Part shown: positions 31,681 through 41,713 of the stretch, piece after piece
How positions within the stretch are numbered: the first letter of the stretch is position 1
Layout of the letters: each line of letters begins with the position of its first letter
Assembly: GCA_036320915.1 (NCBI GenBank)
Contig: JAXBDG010000014.1
Location: forward strand, 248,001-312,000
DNA length: 64,000 bases
From: Linnemannia elongata
Lineage: Eukaryota > Mortierellomycota > Mortierellomycetes > Mortierellales > Mortierellaceae
Reading direction: 5' to 3'
Program-made: the position numbers and the translations under genes
The notes under the pieces: model-generated
What the model saw: only the letters and a program-made list of their open reading frames with translations
The model's database searches: none
Told to the model about the DNA's origin: nothing

Positions 31681-33101
31681 CGCGAGTGGGTTTCTCTAAA
31701 TGAGCTCCTAGACCGCTCGCTCATCTATCTCCTTGTGTTTCGGCGATAAAGGAATGCAAGGATTGGTGGGGCCGAAAAAAAGATTGATATTTGAAAAAAG
31801 AGCGAACAACAACAACTGGGGGCATTGCACCTCCTGAAAAAATTATAAGCAACGACAAACGGTTTTTTCACCCATGATATTTTTCGCAGGCAAAAGGGAG
31901 ATGCGAATCACCCTTTGTTGAACGGAAGAAAGAACGGGATAGAATGAAAAAAGTAGATGAGCTTTAGAAGCCCAAAAAAAATAAAATATATGCGCTTTCC
32001 ATGTCCCAGGGAGAATAGATGCGCTTCACAAGCCAGAATAATCAAGGGCTAAGAGAGAACAAAAGACCCCGGCCGAAAGAATGAAGGAAAATCAAAGGGG
32101 GGCAAAGACAAGAAACAAGAAATAAAAAAAGCAGGAGATGATCGTCGCCAGTCGCTCGCGCCGAGAATGATTTACGCATGTGCAGGAGGAGAGGAGCCGA
32201 ATTAAAAGAAGAGCGAAAATGAAACGTGGTCCAGGCTACGAGCCAACGATAAGACGACAGAATCAGAAATCCAAGGGAGCTTAGAAACCTTTCTCTCACT
32301 AATCACGCATTCCAACGCGGGATAAAGGACGCGTTTCAGTCTTGGCGAAGAGGAGCGAGTATGGCTTCACCTTGTCGTGGCTAGTGGTGTCTTCTTATAA
32401 ATAGCACATGTATTAACCTCGCCCTGCATAGTTGTTGTATAAATATCCGTTCATCTCAAAGCATTTTTACTTTGACTATTCTTTACTCTTCCTATTGTAC
32501 CTGGTGTCCCCATAAGTCACCTCAATCGTATGTATAATATTTTTAGCCAACTTGAGTAGCAGAAGTGTGGTTCATAGATTTCATTCCAATCGAGAGGTAA
32601 AGCAAGAGAAAATGTCAATGATCTACCAAGTGCCAAATTGATCTGTTCTATGACGCCTGATTTAACGCCCCAAATGCAAGGCAGGCAAAGTTGATGTTGA
32701 AATCATCCTGCAGAGAATGTAAGGCGGGATGACAAGGTGTCAAGGCAGACAGTTAGTTTTGAGTAGAGTGGAGGTAAGTGTGCAATGGAACAACAACGAT
32801 AAGTTCCGTTGAGTGGCAGTCTGAGGACAAAGTCAAAGAGAAAGGGTGCTATCCCTTAATATTGTCCATTTCGCTTTGACACCTGTTGACCCTTGGTTTT
32901 AACAGATATCCCTTGAACTTTTTCACAGTACCCCTGACCCTTCCCAGAACTATTGAGGTTAGATTCTGCAATTGAGCAGTAACACCTTTTAACAGACGAA
33001 TTGAGATATGTATGGCTTGGCAGGGTCATTGAAAGAATCCTGTCGTCGCCAGAAAGAATGAAAACGATTTCTTTCCCGACTACACTTTTCCTAGTGTCTT
33101 T
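31681..33101. other. Intergenic stretch with orphan TATA-like sites
   Basis: No convincing gene. TATAAATAG near 32396 and TATAAATATCC near 32441 precede about 900 bp without a plausible coding frame. Degenerate pyrimidine repeats lead into the minisatellite at 33102. Confidence 0.45.
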
Positions 33102-33206
33102 CAGCACCCCCTGATCCTTTCCCAGCATCTCCTGATCCTTTTCCAGCATCTCCTGATCTTTTCCCAGCATCTCCTGATCTTTTCCCAGCATCTCTTGAGC
33201 TTTTCC
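33102..33206. repeat. 21-bp minisatellite upstream of the 57-aa secreted-protein gene
   Basis: Five tandem 21-bp units. The third and fourth are identical, reading CAGCATCTCC then TGATCTTTTCC, and the outer units differ at a few positions. The array ends about 160 bp before the ATG at 33365. Like the array at 4987 it is built from short pyrimidine-rich units containing TGAT. The minus-strand frame across it is a repeat artefact. Confidence 0.92.
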
Positions 33207-33364
33207 CACCTTTTTCTTGCATTCTTTGATCTAGGATCCAATTCTCTTTGAAACTCTTTTACAAAAATAAGTCACAGAACAGTTTTCGGATTTTCTTTTG
33301 CATTTCTTCTGAACACTTTTCTTTCTCCATCTCACTTCCATTACCTTTCTATTCACCTCAAAAC

Positions 33365-33538
33365 ATGAGACTTTCCATTTATTTATCCCTGCTTTTGGTC
33401 GTCGCGGTCTCCGCAAGGGGATCCGACGTGCACATCGAAGTCGATTTCACTGCAAACGAGGATTCAAAGACCGCAATGCTCGATGTTACCGCTTCGGCCC
33501 AAAACGTTGCTATCGGTCTTCCTGGTTACCACGCCTAA
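33365..33538 (+). CDS. Small secreted protein without cysteine (57 aa)
   Basis: Single-exon frame of 57 codons. Residues 1 to about 17 form a signal peptide (IYLSLLLVVAVSA). The mature ~40 residues are acidic and mostly beta-prone (SDVHIEVDFTANEDSKTAML, then DVTASAQNVAIGLPGYHA) and contain no Cys. The start is supported by the CAAAACATG context and by the signal peptide beginning at once. No family is recognised. Its setting copies that of the 58-aa secreted protein at 5557: minisatellite upstream, single short exon, 28S fragment downstream. Effector-like function is inference. Confidence 0.65.
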   Translation: MRLSIYLSLLLVVAVSARGSDVHIEVDFTANEDSKTAMLDVTASAQNVAIGLPGYHA

Positions 33539-34038
33539 GTTTTGAATGGAATTATCGACACTACTGGACCGCATAGCTGTGCTGTCGACGTGCCACTTCT
33601 ACTGTCGTTGTACCGCGCCGCTATTGCTTATCCTGTGACTTTTATAGACTGACTGCAAAGACAGGTAAGAAGTATGAGATGCCTCTTATGTTTTCCGATA
33701 AATTGAGTTGCGGTTTTAACTTGTGCAACGGTCGTGCAATAATAGTCTACTCCCCACCTAACTTCCCCACTCCAATTCACCACCTTGACATCTACACGGA
33801 CATAAATAGTTCATAAACAAAGGCGTACATGAGTGTCCTTGTTTCTGCGCTTTGAGTTTGTCAGGATTCCTTGCCTCCACTTAAGCACGTTCTCCTAAAG
33901 GCTATCTTAGTTCATACCTCAGACTTTATTATCATAAACACACACAAAACAAGCCCAGCCTTGTTACAGCTGATGGTGTTGTGTAGTGATATTGAGATGA
34001 ATATGAATTGTATGCACGGTGGATTAGGGGTATAATAC

Positions 34039-34063
34039 CTGGCTTGTGGCAGCCAAGCGTTCA
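34039..34063 (+). pseudogene. Short 28S rRNA fragment, copy 3
   Basis: Twenty-five bases match the 28S segment starting CTGGCTTGTGGCAGCC and ending GCGTTCA, also present in copy 1. The preceding bases (GGGGTATAATAC) resemble a disrupted GGGATAA. Similarity stops abruptly at 34063. It lies about 500 bp after the 57-aa secreted-protein gene and 230 bp before the F-box gene. Confidence 0.7.
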
Positions 34064-34291
34064 AGCAAGACGGGTTTGTCTGGCAAGGAGAGTGAAGGAC
34101 ACCAAGACCTGTGAAAATAAATGAGAAGAAAAAAAAGCGGCGTGTGCAGACCGTGCTAACAAAACTCTATTTTTTGCCACTGGCATCTTTGACTGCGTCG
34201 TTTAGTTCGTATAATGACAAGAAAGGTACTATCTTTTCTCTCTCTTTTCATTCCACACCCTTTCCCACTACCCTCCTCTATCCCTACAACC

Positions 34292-36034
34292 ATGCTGCTG
34301 GCTGCGCTGCCTGTCGAACTATGGGATCAAATAATTCTGAACTTGGACGACTCGGACTTTCTCAACCTGGCACGCCTCAATAAGGAAGAGAGCGGGCGCT
34401 GGACTCCGTATCTCTATCACACTCTCTCCATCACCGACGAGAAACGGGACAAGGCCCTTGCTAGCGACCATGGACAAGCAGGATTGAAACGCAACACACA
34501 GCACATTAAAACGGTCTATGTTCGTTCCCAAAAAGCTCTCATACTCGACGTACTGGAGTCACTCGACACCAGATTGGATCTGAACACTCTCTTCGTCCGT
34601 TGGCAGTACTACAAAGATCGAATCATCAACCTTAACCCTCTGATTCGCCTCCTGGAACACAGCCGCAATCTCTGTCATCTTACCGTTGCCAACATTATCC
34701 ATGAACCCGTCGAATCGTTGCTTATGACAATTGCTCGTTGCCTGCCTCGATTACAATCGCTCAACCTTTTCAAGGATAACGAGCCTGTTGTTCGACCAAT
34801 CATCATCAGAGAGTTTCTGGAGACCTGCTCGTCCGAGTTGGAGACGCTGACTCTGGGTGTCAGCTGTTCGTCCAATGCCAATACCATCAAGGAGGATCTA
34901 GCCGCGATGGCTCTAGCAGGACCTGTCAAGGGAAGCAGGACTCACCCAAAGCTGAAATGCTTCCACTTTGCAGAGGACGACTGGATGGATACCTCTAACT
35001 CCATCTTGCCAGCAATCCTGACGACCTTTCTTGAAGGCTGTCCTAACTTGGAGATTGTGGATTATTGGATGTTTTGGCAGGGCAACCGGACTCCGTGGAT
35101 CTTCAAGCACGAGGCGATCATTGACATTGTCCGCAGGACGTTGGGGGTTCACGTCTTAGCGAGGTTTCTCAACAGCGAAGAAATCAACAACGTCCAGCTC
35201 GATCGAGTATTGGCCAAAGCGATATCGAAGCTCGGAGTGCAGGGCAATACAGGGATGCAGGAGATTTGGCAGTCGATCGACCTTGAAGTCTGTCCTCCCT
35301 GGCCATCCATGCTGGAAACGAGTCGAGCCATTGCCGAGGTAGTAGCAAGTGCACGTGGGCTCCAAAAGGTCTACATCGAGTATGCCCATACGATGCCGAG
35401 TCAGGATATCGAGGCGATTCTCCACCACGGTCGGGACCTGCGGATCTTTCGATCGCGTTATTGTCCGATTCTGACCGTCACAGACCCATCGCTGCTGTTG
35501 CCCTGGAGGTGTCGTTGGCTACGATGTCTTCATATCCAGTTTGGAGGAATCCCTCGACCGGACGTCAAGACTGATTTCAGGGGTGAACATATCCCTGCAG
35601 GAACGCCATTACACAGCGGGACGATGGAGGAGAGCCGGAGGGTGCAGAGGAAAATCTATGGTGTGCTTGCTGGGTTGAGCTGTCTGGAAGAGTTGCGACT
35701 GGGGTACGATACTCATGCCTTTTGGCTGGAGATGGGAGTAGTGGATGGGAAGCAAGTTTATTACGACAACAGGTGGCAGTCGAATTGTTTGGAAATGAGT
35801 CTTGAAAGTGGGCTGGGAGTTCTTTCAAGATTGAAGGGGATGCAGTATTTACAGGTGCAGAATATGGAGCACCGGATTGGGGTGAAGGAGTTATGGTGGA
35901 TGCAGAGGAATTGGCCTAACCTGTATCATGTTCTGGGAGTGACAAATGGACGGAAGACCAACATTCCTCCTGGACGGGCCTATGGGTCTGATCCCATGGT
36001 GCTTGAGTGTGGTGTCAGCATGCTCTTCCAATAA
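34292..36034 (+). CDS. F-box domain protein
   Basis: Intron-free frame of 580 residues from ATG at 34292. The N-terminus (LPVELWDQIILNLDDSDFLN then LARLNKE) is a clear F-box, which docks on Skp1 in SCF ubiquitin ligases. The rest has irregular leucine-rich stretches (LIRLLEHSRNLCHLTV, CLPRLQSLNLF, FLEGCPNLEIVDYW, LSCLEELRLGY, LKGMQYLQVQNM) typical of F-box/LRR proteins that bind substrates. Upstream in-frame Met codons lie in pyrimidine-rich DNA and were not used. AATAAAAA near 36086 is a likely polyadenylation signal. The substrate is unknown. Such genes are numerous and variable in related fungi (established for the family, not shown here). Confidence 0.88.
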   Translation: MLLAALPVELWDQIILNLDDSDFLNLARLNKEESGRWTPYLYHTLSITDEKRDKALASDHGQAGLKRNTQHIKTVYVRSQKALILDVLESLDTRLDLNTLFVRWQYYKDRIINLNPLIRLLEHSRNLCHLTVANIIHEPVESLLMTIARCLPRLQSLNLFKDNEPVVRPIIIREFLETCSSELETLTLGVSCSSNANTIKEDLAAMALAGPVKGSRTHPKLKCFHFAEDDWMDTSNSILPAILTTFLEGCPNLEIVDYWMFWQGNRTPWIFKHEAIIDIVRRTLGVHVLARFLNSEEINNVQLDRVLAKAISKLGVQGNTGMQEIWQSIDLEVCPPWPSMLETSRAIAEVVASARGLQKVYIEYAHTMPSQDIEAILHHGRDLRIFRSRYCPILTVTDPSLLLPWRCRWLRCLHIQFGGIPRPDVKTDFRGEHIPAGTPLHSGTMEESRRVQRKIYGVLAGLSCLEELRLGYDTHAFWLEMGVVDGKQVYYDNRWQSNCLEMSLESGLGVLSRLKGMQYLQVQNMEHRIGVKELWWMQRNWPNLYHVLGVTNGRKTNIPPGRAYGSDPMVLECGVSMLFQ

Positions 36035-38116
36035 TTAATTTCTCTTTATTTTGCGTTTTCTTTGGTTCGCATCCAATTGAGCCGCAATAAAAAATAGATA
36101 ACCAACTTCATTGATCCAAGACCCCAGGGCAGCTATTGAGAGTCTGCAAACACAAACCAGGGACGAACGAGTCAGTTATTCTGGATCCTGCATTGGAGTT
36201 CTCTCGTCTCAGACCTCACGTCGATAGAATGTATACGAGTTGTGGGATGTCAAAGAACTGCCTTCCTGACGGCTCCATGGTGTGGGCTGTTATTGCAAGG
36301 TCCAGTTATGAAGAAGCAGTAGAGAGTAAGAAGAGCGCGTTTATTCGTTTCAATTTAGGTTTCTGGAGTGATAATGGCCAAAAACAGGAAGTGGCTTTAG
36401 GTCGATCAATTGACCAAACTGAATTTTCAGGTCCGTAAGTGAAGGAAGAGAGGCAAGGAAACACCAGCAGTGTATCGACAATGAACCCTTCCCTTTCACA
36501 CTAGAGATAATATTACGACGCGACAAGACGTGATTAATTGAAGATGCCTACGCTATCTTTCTTCTACTTCCTTTTTTCGTTCTTGCAAGTCGAGCGCGCG
36601 TCCTTGGGCTATCTTCTTCCTTCCTTGTATTTCCTTTATCCTGGCCATCGGTGTTCTGCTTTTGTTTTTTGATTGGTGAATTTTTTTTATCTATTCAGGT
36701 TATCATTTGGATCTTGGTAGTTTCACTCTTTTTGTTGCTACCACTTTTACTCGACAGATTATTTGTTTTTATTGCTATTGTTATGGTTGTTATGCAGACA
36801 TACACATGAGTTGCGATTTATTAATGCCAAGTTGAATGGCGATATCACTCGATCAAGTGGTAGAGTGTCTGGCATGGTTGCTTGTAGTGGAGTGTTCATC
36901 ATACAAAAAAGACCACTGCGAGATAGATATGCGTTAGGAAGAAAAATGAAGTAGCAGGGAGAGTGAAGAAAGACAAGGGAAGAGGCGAGCGTAAAAGAAG
37001 ACAGGAAAATGACAAAAAAATGTGTTGGGTCCCATGGTTATTGAGATGTGAACCATCTATCAATTGATAACCGAGCTCGATTGGGAACGCTTACTTTTTC
37101 CATCACCGATCCTTGGACGCGCACTTTTTGTTTTGTCAGTCTTGGACGCGTTTGTTTTTTTTTTTTTTTTTTTTTTTACTTTTGGAGAACAATGGGGGCT
37201 GAGGAAGAATCCAGTTGCTCTACAGAAGTACAGAAGAGAGACAGGTCAAGAGTAGGCAATGGTTGGTGCGACGATCTGCCTGATCCACTCTTTGTACCTT
37301 TGTAAAGAGAAGATTGCAGATTTTGATTCTATGGAGGGCGATGTTCATTGTTCATCAGTCATCTCCGAGGAGGGCGGATGAAGAGAAAAAGATAGAAGGG
37401 GGTGGCCAGACAGACAAACAAACAAATATACAAGAGAGCGAGAGATGTATTCTGGCGCTTGTTGTTTTGCACAGCCGAAGGGTGGCAAATGCAGACGCAC
37501 CACTCCTTTATTCCTGTTGTGCTGACGACTTGCTGGCATATCTCTCTCTCACTCTCTCACTGTCCATGTGAGGAGCAGAACCTTTTTTTGTTTGTTTGGT
37601 TTGTGCGTGTGCGTGTGTGTGTATGTGTGTGTGTGTATGTGTAAGCAAGGAAAACAAGGGCGGAGAAAGGAAAAGAAAAGAAAAGAAGAATGATATGTGT
37701 GAGTTAGTGAGCAATGCGGGAAGAAGTGAGTGAGTGGATGTGCCATGTTGTCGGTTGCTCACCCTTTTTTTTGCTGAAAATAATAAGAGTCGACACCCAC
37801 TTTTGGTTCTGTTGCCACCTGCTCTCTCTTCTACTCTTCAAGCGCCGATTTCTCACACAAACCCCTCTCACATCATCAGCCGCGGTCTATTTCTGCCACT
37901 ACTTTTTCCTCACTACTTTAACCTCTTTTTCTCTCTCTCTCTTTTTCTCTCTCTCTCTCTCTTTTTCTCACCTCCCTTTCATCTCTTCTCTCTTTTTCAC
38001 ACCCTCCCTTCCCCTAATCTCACCTCCTCTCCTTTCATCCTCACTCAACCCTTTCTCTTCTTTCATCCTTACTACTCCCCACCCCAAACTCTCTCTCGCT
38101 CTCTCATCTGCAGACA
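36035..38116. other. Intergenic region and promoter of the HSPA12-type gene
   Basis: No convincing gene. A 100-codon plus-strand frame at 36136-36438 has mixed composition but no recognisable motif and is left uncalled. Simple repeats include a T run at 37149-37168, a (GT)n tract at about 37602-37640, and CT-rich sequence at 37925-37985 and before the ATG at 38117. Confidence 0.45.
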
Positions 38117-41100
38117 ATGAACTACGGACAGGGATACCCTTCCCAGCAGGGCGGATACAACGGAGGAGGAAACAGTGGCTATCCTGCAAACAACGGCGGA
38201 TACGACTCCTCCGCATACCCTCCTCAACAACAGCATGACGGATACAACAACAACGCCGGATACGACCCCAACAGCGGTGCTGGAGGAGGATATGACCCCA
38301 ACAGCGCATACAACTCCGCCAACTACAACAACGTCTCTGCTCCTCCCTACTCAGCCTACCCTCCTTCAGCCAACATGTTGGCAGGTGGTGTCAACCCTAA
38401 CGTTGGCGGTGGATATCCTGGTGCCTCGCCTGCCTTCAATCCTATGCACCTCAACTCCAACAACTCTGTCGCTTCCTCACACGGAGGAGGAGGAATGAAC
38501 AACTACTCCAGTCATGGCACCGTCAATCTCGGCAACGGTGGCAATAACGGTGTCAATGGATATGACAACAGCGGATATGGCAACAACAACAACAACAATA
38601 ACGGATATGACAACACCGGAAGCAACGGCAACTATGGCAACAACAACGGGAACTTTGGTAACAACAACAACAACAGCAACAACAACAGCAACTACAATTC
38701 ACCCCCAACCAACCAGTCATACCAAGCCGGCCAGCTCAACTATCAAGGAACCGTCTACAATCCTAACGCTGCTTCCAACATGCAGAACAACAACAACAGC
38801 GGCTCGCCAGTAAGCCAAGGCCAGTCCTTCAACCCTGACCAGGCCAAGGCTCCACAACCTGAGGGTGACTACCCCGTCGTTATGGCTATCGACTTTGGTT
38901 AGTATACTTTCCTCTAAGCCTTTGTCATCACCATCCGCATTCACTTTTTTTACTTGTGGAGCAAGAGTTTACCTTCATCATCTTAACTGTTTTTTTGTGT
39001 ATTATTAATTGAACCTGCATAGGAACGACGTTCTCTGGCGTGGCCTATGCTCTCAAGGCTGATGGGGAAGTGCACGACATGACAAAGTGGTAAGCACTCA
39101 AACACCCAAAAATAACCGGACTAGGGCAGCGGAGACAGAAGGCTGTAGCGTTCTTTAAGGCTTTTGCAGTACCGGTCGTTTATTGGATTGCCAAGAGAAT
39201 CGCACCCCTCCATGGCGCTACAGCAGCCTTCTTCCTTAGTCCTTCCTGCCTTCCTTACAAACACATCGCCACGTTTGGGACAGTTCGGCCTTTGAAAGAG
39301 ATACAACGTACACACACAGGCTATCATATTGGATTGAGTCTGGACACTCTCATGCAAACACAAGGACCACCAAAAAACCGTGCCCCTTGCGAAATCAATA
39401 ACATGACCCCGCCATTGGACAAACACCCCTGAGCTGGATTGGACGGAACACAGAACACTGACACGACCCTATATTTTCCAATTTGTTGTTGTTGTAACGA
39501 AATAGGCCTCGCCATTTGGCACAGTACCCCAAGACGCCAACACTCAGCTTGTACAAAAAGGATTCAACCAGGATCTTGGACTGGGGACACGCTGCCCGTC
39601 TGGCCATGCTCAAGCCCTCTGCCAAGGACTTTTGCCTCCTCCGTAAATTCAAGCTGCAGCTGGACGAGACACTCCACAACGCCCCCCTCGAGAACGGAAT
39701 CTCGGCTCTGGACGCAGTAACACACTACCTCAAGAAGCTGCACGGACACGTCATGATGGAGTTGATGAAGGGCTTCATCAAAAACTACGAGCCCAACCAG
39801 TTCCAGTACTGTCTCACCGTCCCCGCCATGTGGTCTGATGGTGCCAAGAACACCATGCGTCGCGCTGCCATCGGAGCTGGACTGATTCAAGAAGGCGACC
39901 CACCAAACCGTCTCATCCTTATCTCGGAACCCGAAGCTGCTGCCATGTACTGCGAGCGCATGGTCGACCGCTTCTCGCTCAAGCACGGAGACCGCTTCAT
40001 GATTTGCGATGCTGGTGGTGGAACTGTCGATTTGATTGTCTTTGAGGTCAACGAGCCTCCAGGTCAGGCTCGCCACCTCCGTGAGGTCACTCGCGGTCAT
40101 GGTGCCTCTTGCGGATCCGTCTTTTTGGATGCCAACATGGAAAGATTGCTCGAGCGCAAGTTCAAGAGATACCGTCGTGGCATCAAGGCCTGTGGATGGG
40201 CCTCGCTCATGGATACCTTTGTCGACATGGTTAAGCCTATGTTCAACGGTCAGGAAGATGTTCTCATGCAGATCCCCCAGGCGACTGGACTTGAGGACTT
40301 GAACGACCACGAGATTGGATTGGAGGATGGTGTTCTTTGTGTTTCGGTCGAGGAGATGAAGGCCGAGGTCTTTGAGCCTGTTATTTCAGATGTGCTCGAC
40401 TTGATCCAGAAGCAGCTGCACCAGAGTCAGAGCTGCTCAGCTATCTTCATGGTCGGAGGCTTCGGTTCCTCGCGCTACTTGGAGGAGCGTGTCCGTCAGG
40501 AGTTTGGCCACTTGGTCGGATTGGTCGCTGTGCCCCAGCGTCCCGAGTTGGCTGTCGTCCGTGGAGCTGTCTATGCAGGATTGAACACCAAGACGATCAA
40601 CATGCGTGTTGCCCGTCGCTGGTACGGAGTCGATGCCAACATGCCCTTTGAGGAGGGTGTTGATCCCGAGTCGAAAAAGATTATCTCGCACGATGGTCAC
40701 GTCCGTTGTAAGGAGCGTTTCTCGGTCTATGTTCGCCCTGGTCAACAGATTGGAGTGGACGAGTGTGTATCGAAGGAGTATGTGACCTGGTCGTACCCCA
40801 AGGGTCTGGATTCGCCGTTGTATGTCTGCAACTCGCCCAACCAGCCCAAGTACATTACCGACCCTGGTGTTCAAAAGATTGCCGACTTCCACATCCCCAT
40901 GCCCGAGATCCCCGGTGCCCAACCCCGCACCCGCGTCGTCTTCAAGCTCAACCTTTACTTTGGTATGCTTCTTTATGTCTTGTCTCCGTAATTTTTCTTT
41001 GGTTGGTTTCTTCTTGCATGTTCAGTCATTAACAGTATCAATTGTAACTCAACCTTGAATAGGTCTTACTGAGGTTCGCGCTGAGGCAGTGATCAACGGA

Positions 41101-41151
41101 AACACCTACACCACGATCTGCTCGTTCGGCGGTGGAGCTGGAAACCGATAA
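38117..41151 (+). CDS. HSPA12-type Hsp70 family ATPase with prion-like N-terminus
   Basis: Four exons, 38117-38897, 39023-39089, 39506-40962 and 41063-41151, agree in phase and encode 797 residues. Residues 1 to about 250 are almost entirely Asn, Gly, Tyr, Gln, Ser and Pro, a prion-like, probably phase-separating segment. The actin-like ATPase domain then starts at MAIDFGTTFSGVAYAL (phosphate-1 loop), followed by FMICDAGGGTVDLIVFEV (phosphate-2) and FMVGGFGSSRYLEERVR (adenosine site). Domain order and spacing fit HSPA12A/B, divergent Hsp70 relatives without a canonical substrate-binding domain. ATP binding is expected; clients are unknown. Intron 2 is long (416 nt) and carries an antisense open frame. 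The DnaK-type EEVD tail is absent, as expected for this subfamily. Confidence 0.9.
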
Positions 41152-41713
41152 GAAACAACACCATGGAGCAAGGAGTGATTTCAACTGTCGCGGGTTCATT
41201 ATTATTTTTTTTTTGCCCCGACGTTTTCTTGAACAGGACAAAGTTTTGATCATCCTAAAAGCAACCTAGCCCATCATCGCCCTACTCAACAAGAACAAAC
41301 AAACATACCACTACTAAATCAAGAAATAAAAAAAAAAAAGGCATTATCAAAAATCGATCGATTGATTGCTTGGATACTTCTGCAGCAAGAAAAGAGATGC
41401 GGCGTCGGGACTGCTTTCTGAGCAATAGACTTTTTTTTTTTTTTCTTTTCTTTTGTGGACGCTGCTAAGTGGATAAACGGACACGTTTCTTCTTTACGGC
41501 TTCTAGGCTCGACTCGCATTCACTTTCTCATTCCCTTTCCTCGTCGCAACACCTACGACTTCGGCCTCGACAGATACCAGCTACTAGCGAAGGAAAACCA
41601 TTTTTTTACTTCTAAAGTCAGGAGCCAACAAAGACCAAAGTCTGGAAGAACCCCCCTACCCATTCCACGGCTCCGAAGTGTTTTACCTTTCAAGAAAAAA
41701 AAAAGTAAATCAC
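41152..41713. other. Intergenic region between the HSPA12-type and SUZ-domain genes
   Basis: Same-strand neighbours. It includes the 3' flank of the HSPA12-type gene, A-rich and T-rich runs near 41328 and 41431-41444, and the 5' region of the SUZ gene. No gene is seen. Confidence 0.45.

Noticed and set aside
32856..33209. Minus-strand frame with repeated EMLGKDQ units
   Set aside because: It is produced by the 21-bp minisatellite (21 is a multiple of 3, so the frame stays open); the rest has no coding character.
36136..36438. 100-codon plus-strand frame after the F-box gene
   Set aside because: Mixed composition but no motif, start context or splice partner; too weak to call, though it could be a remnant.
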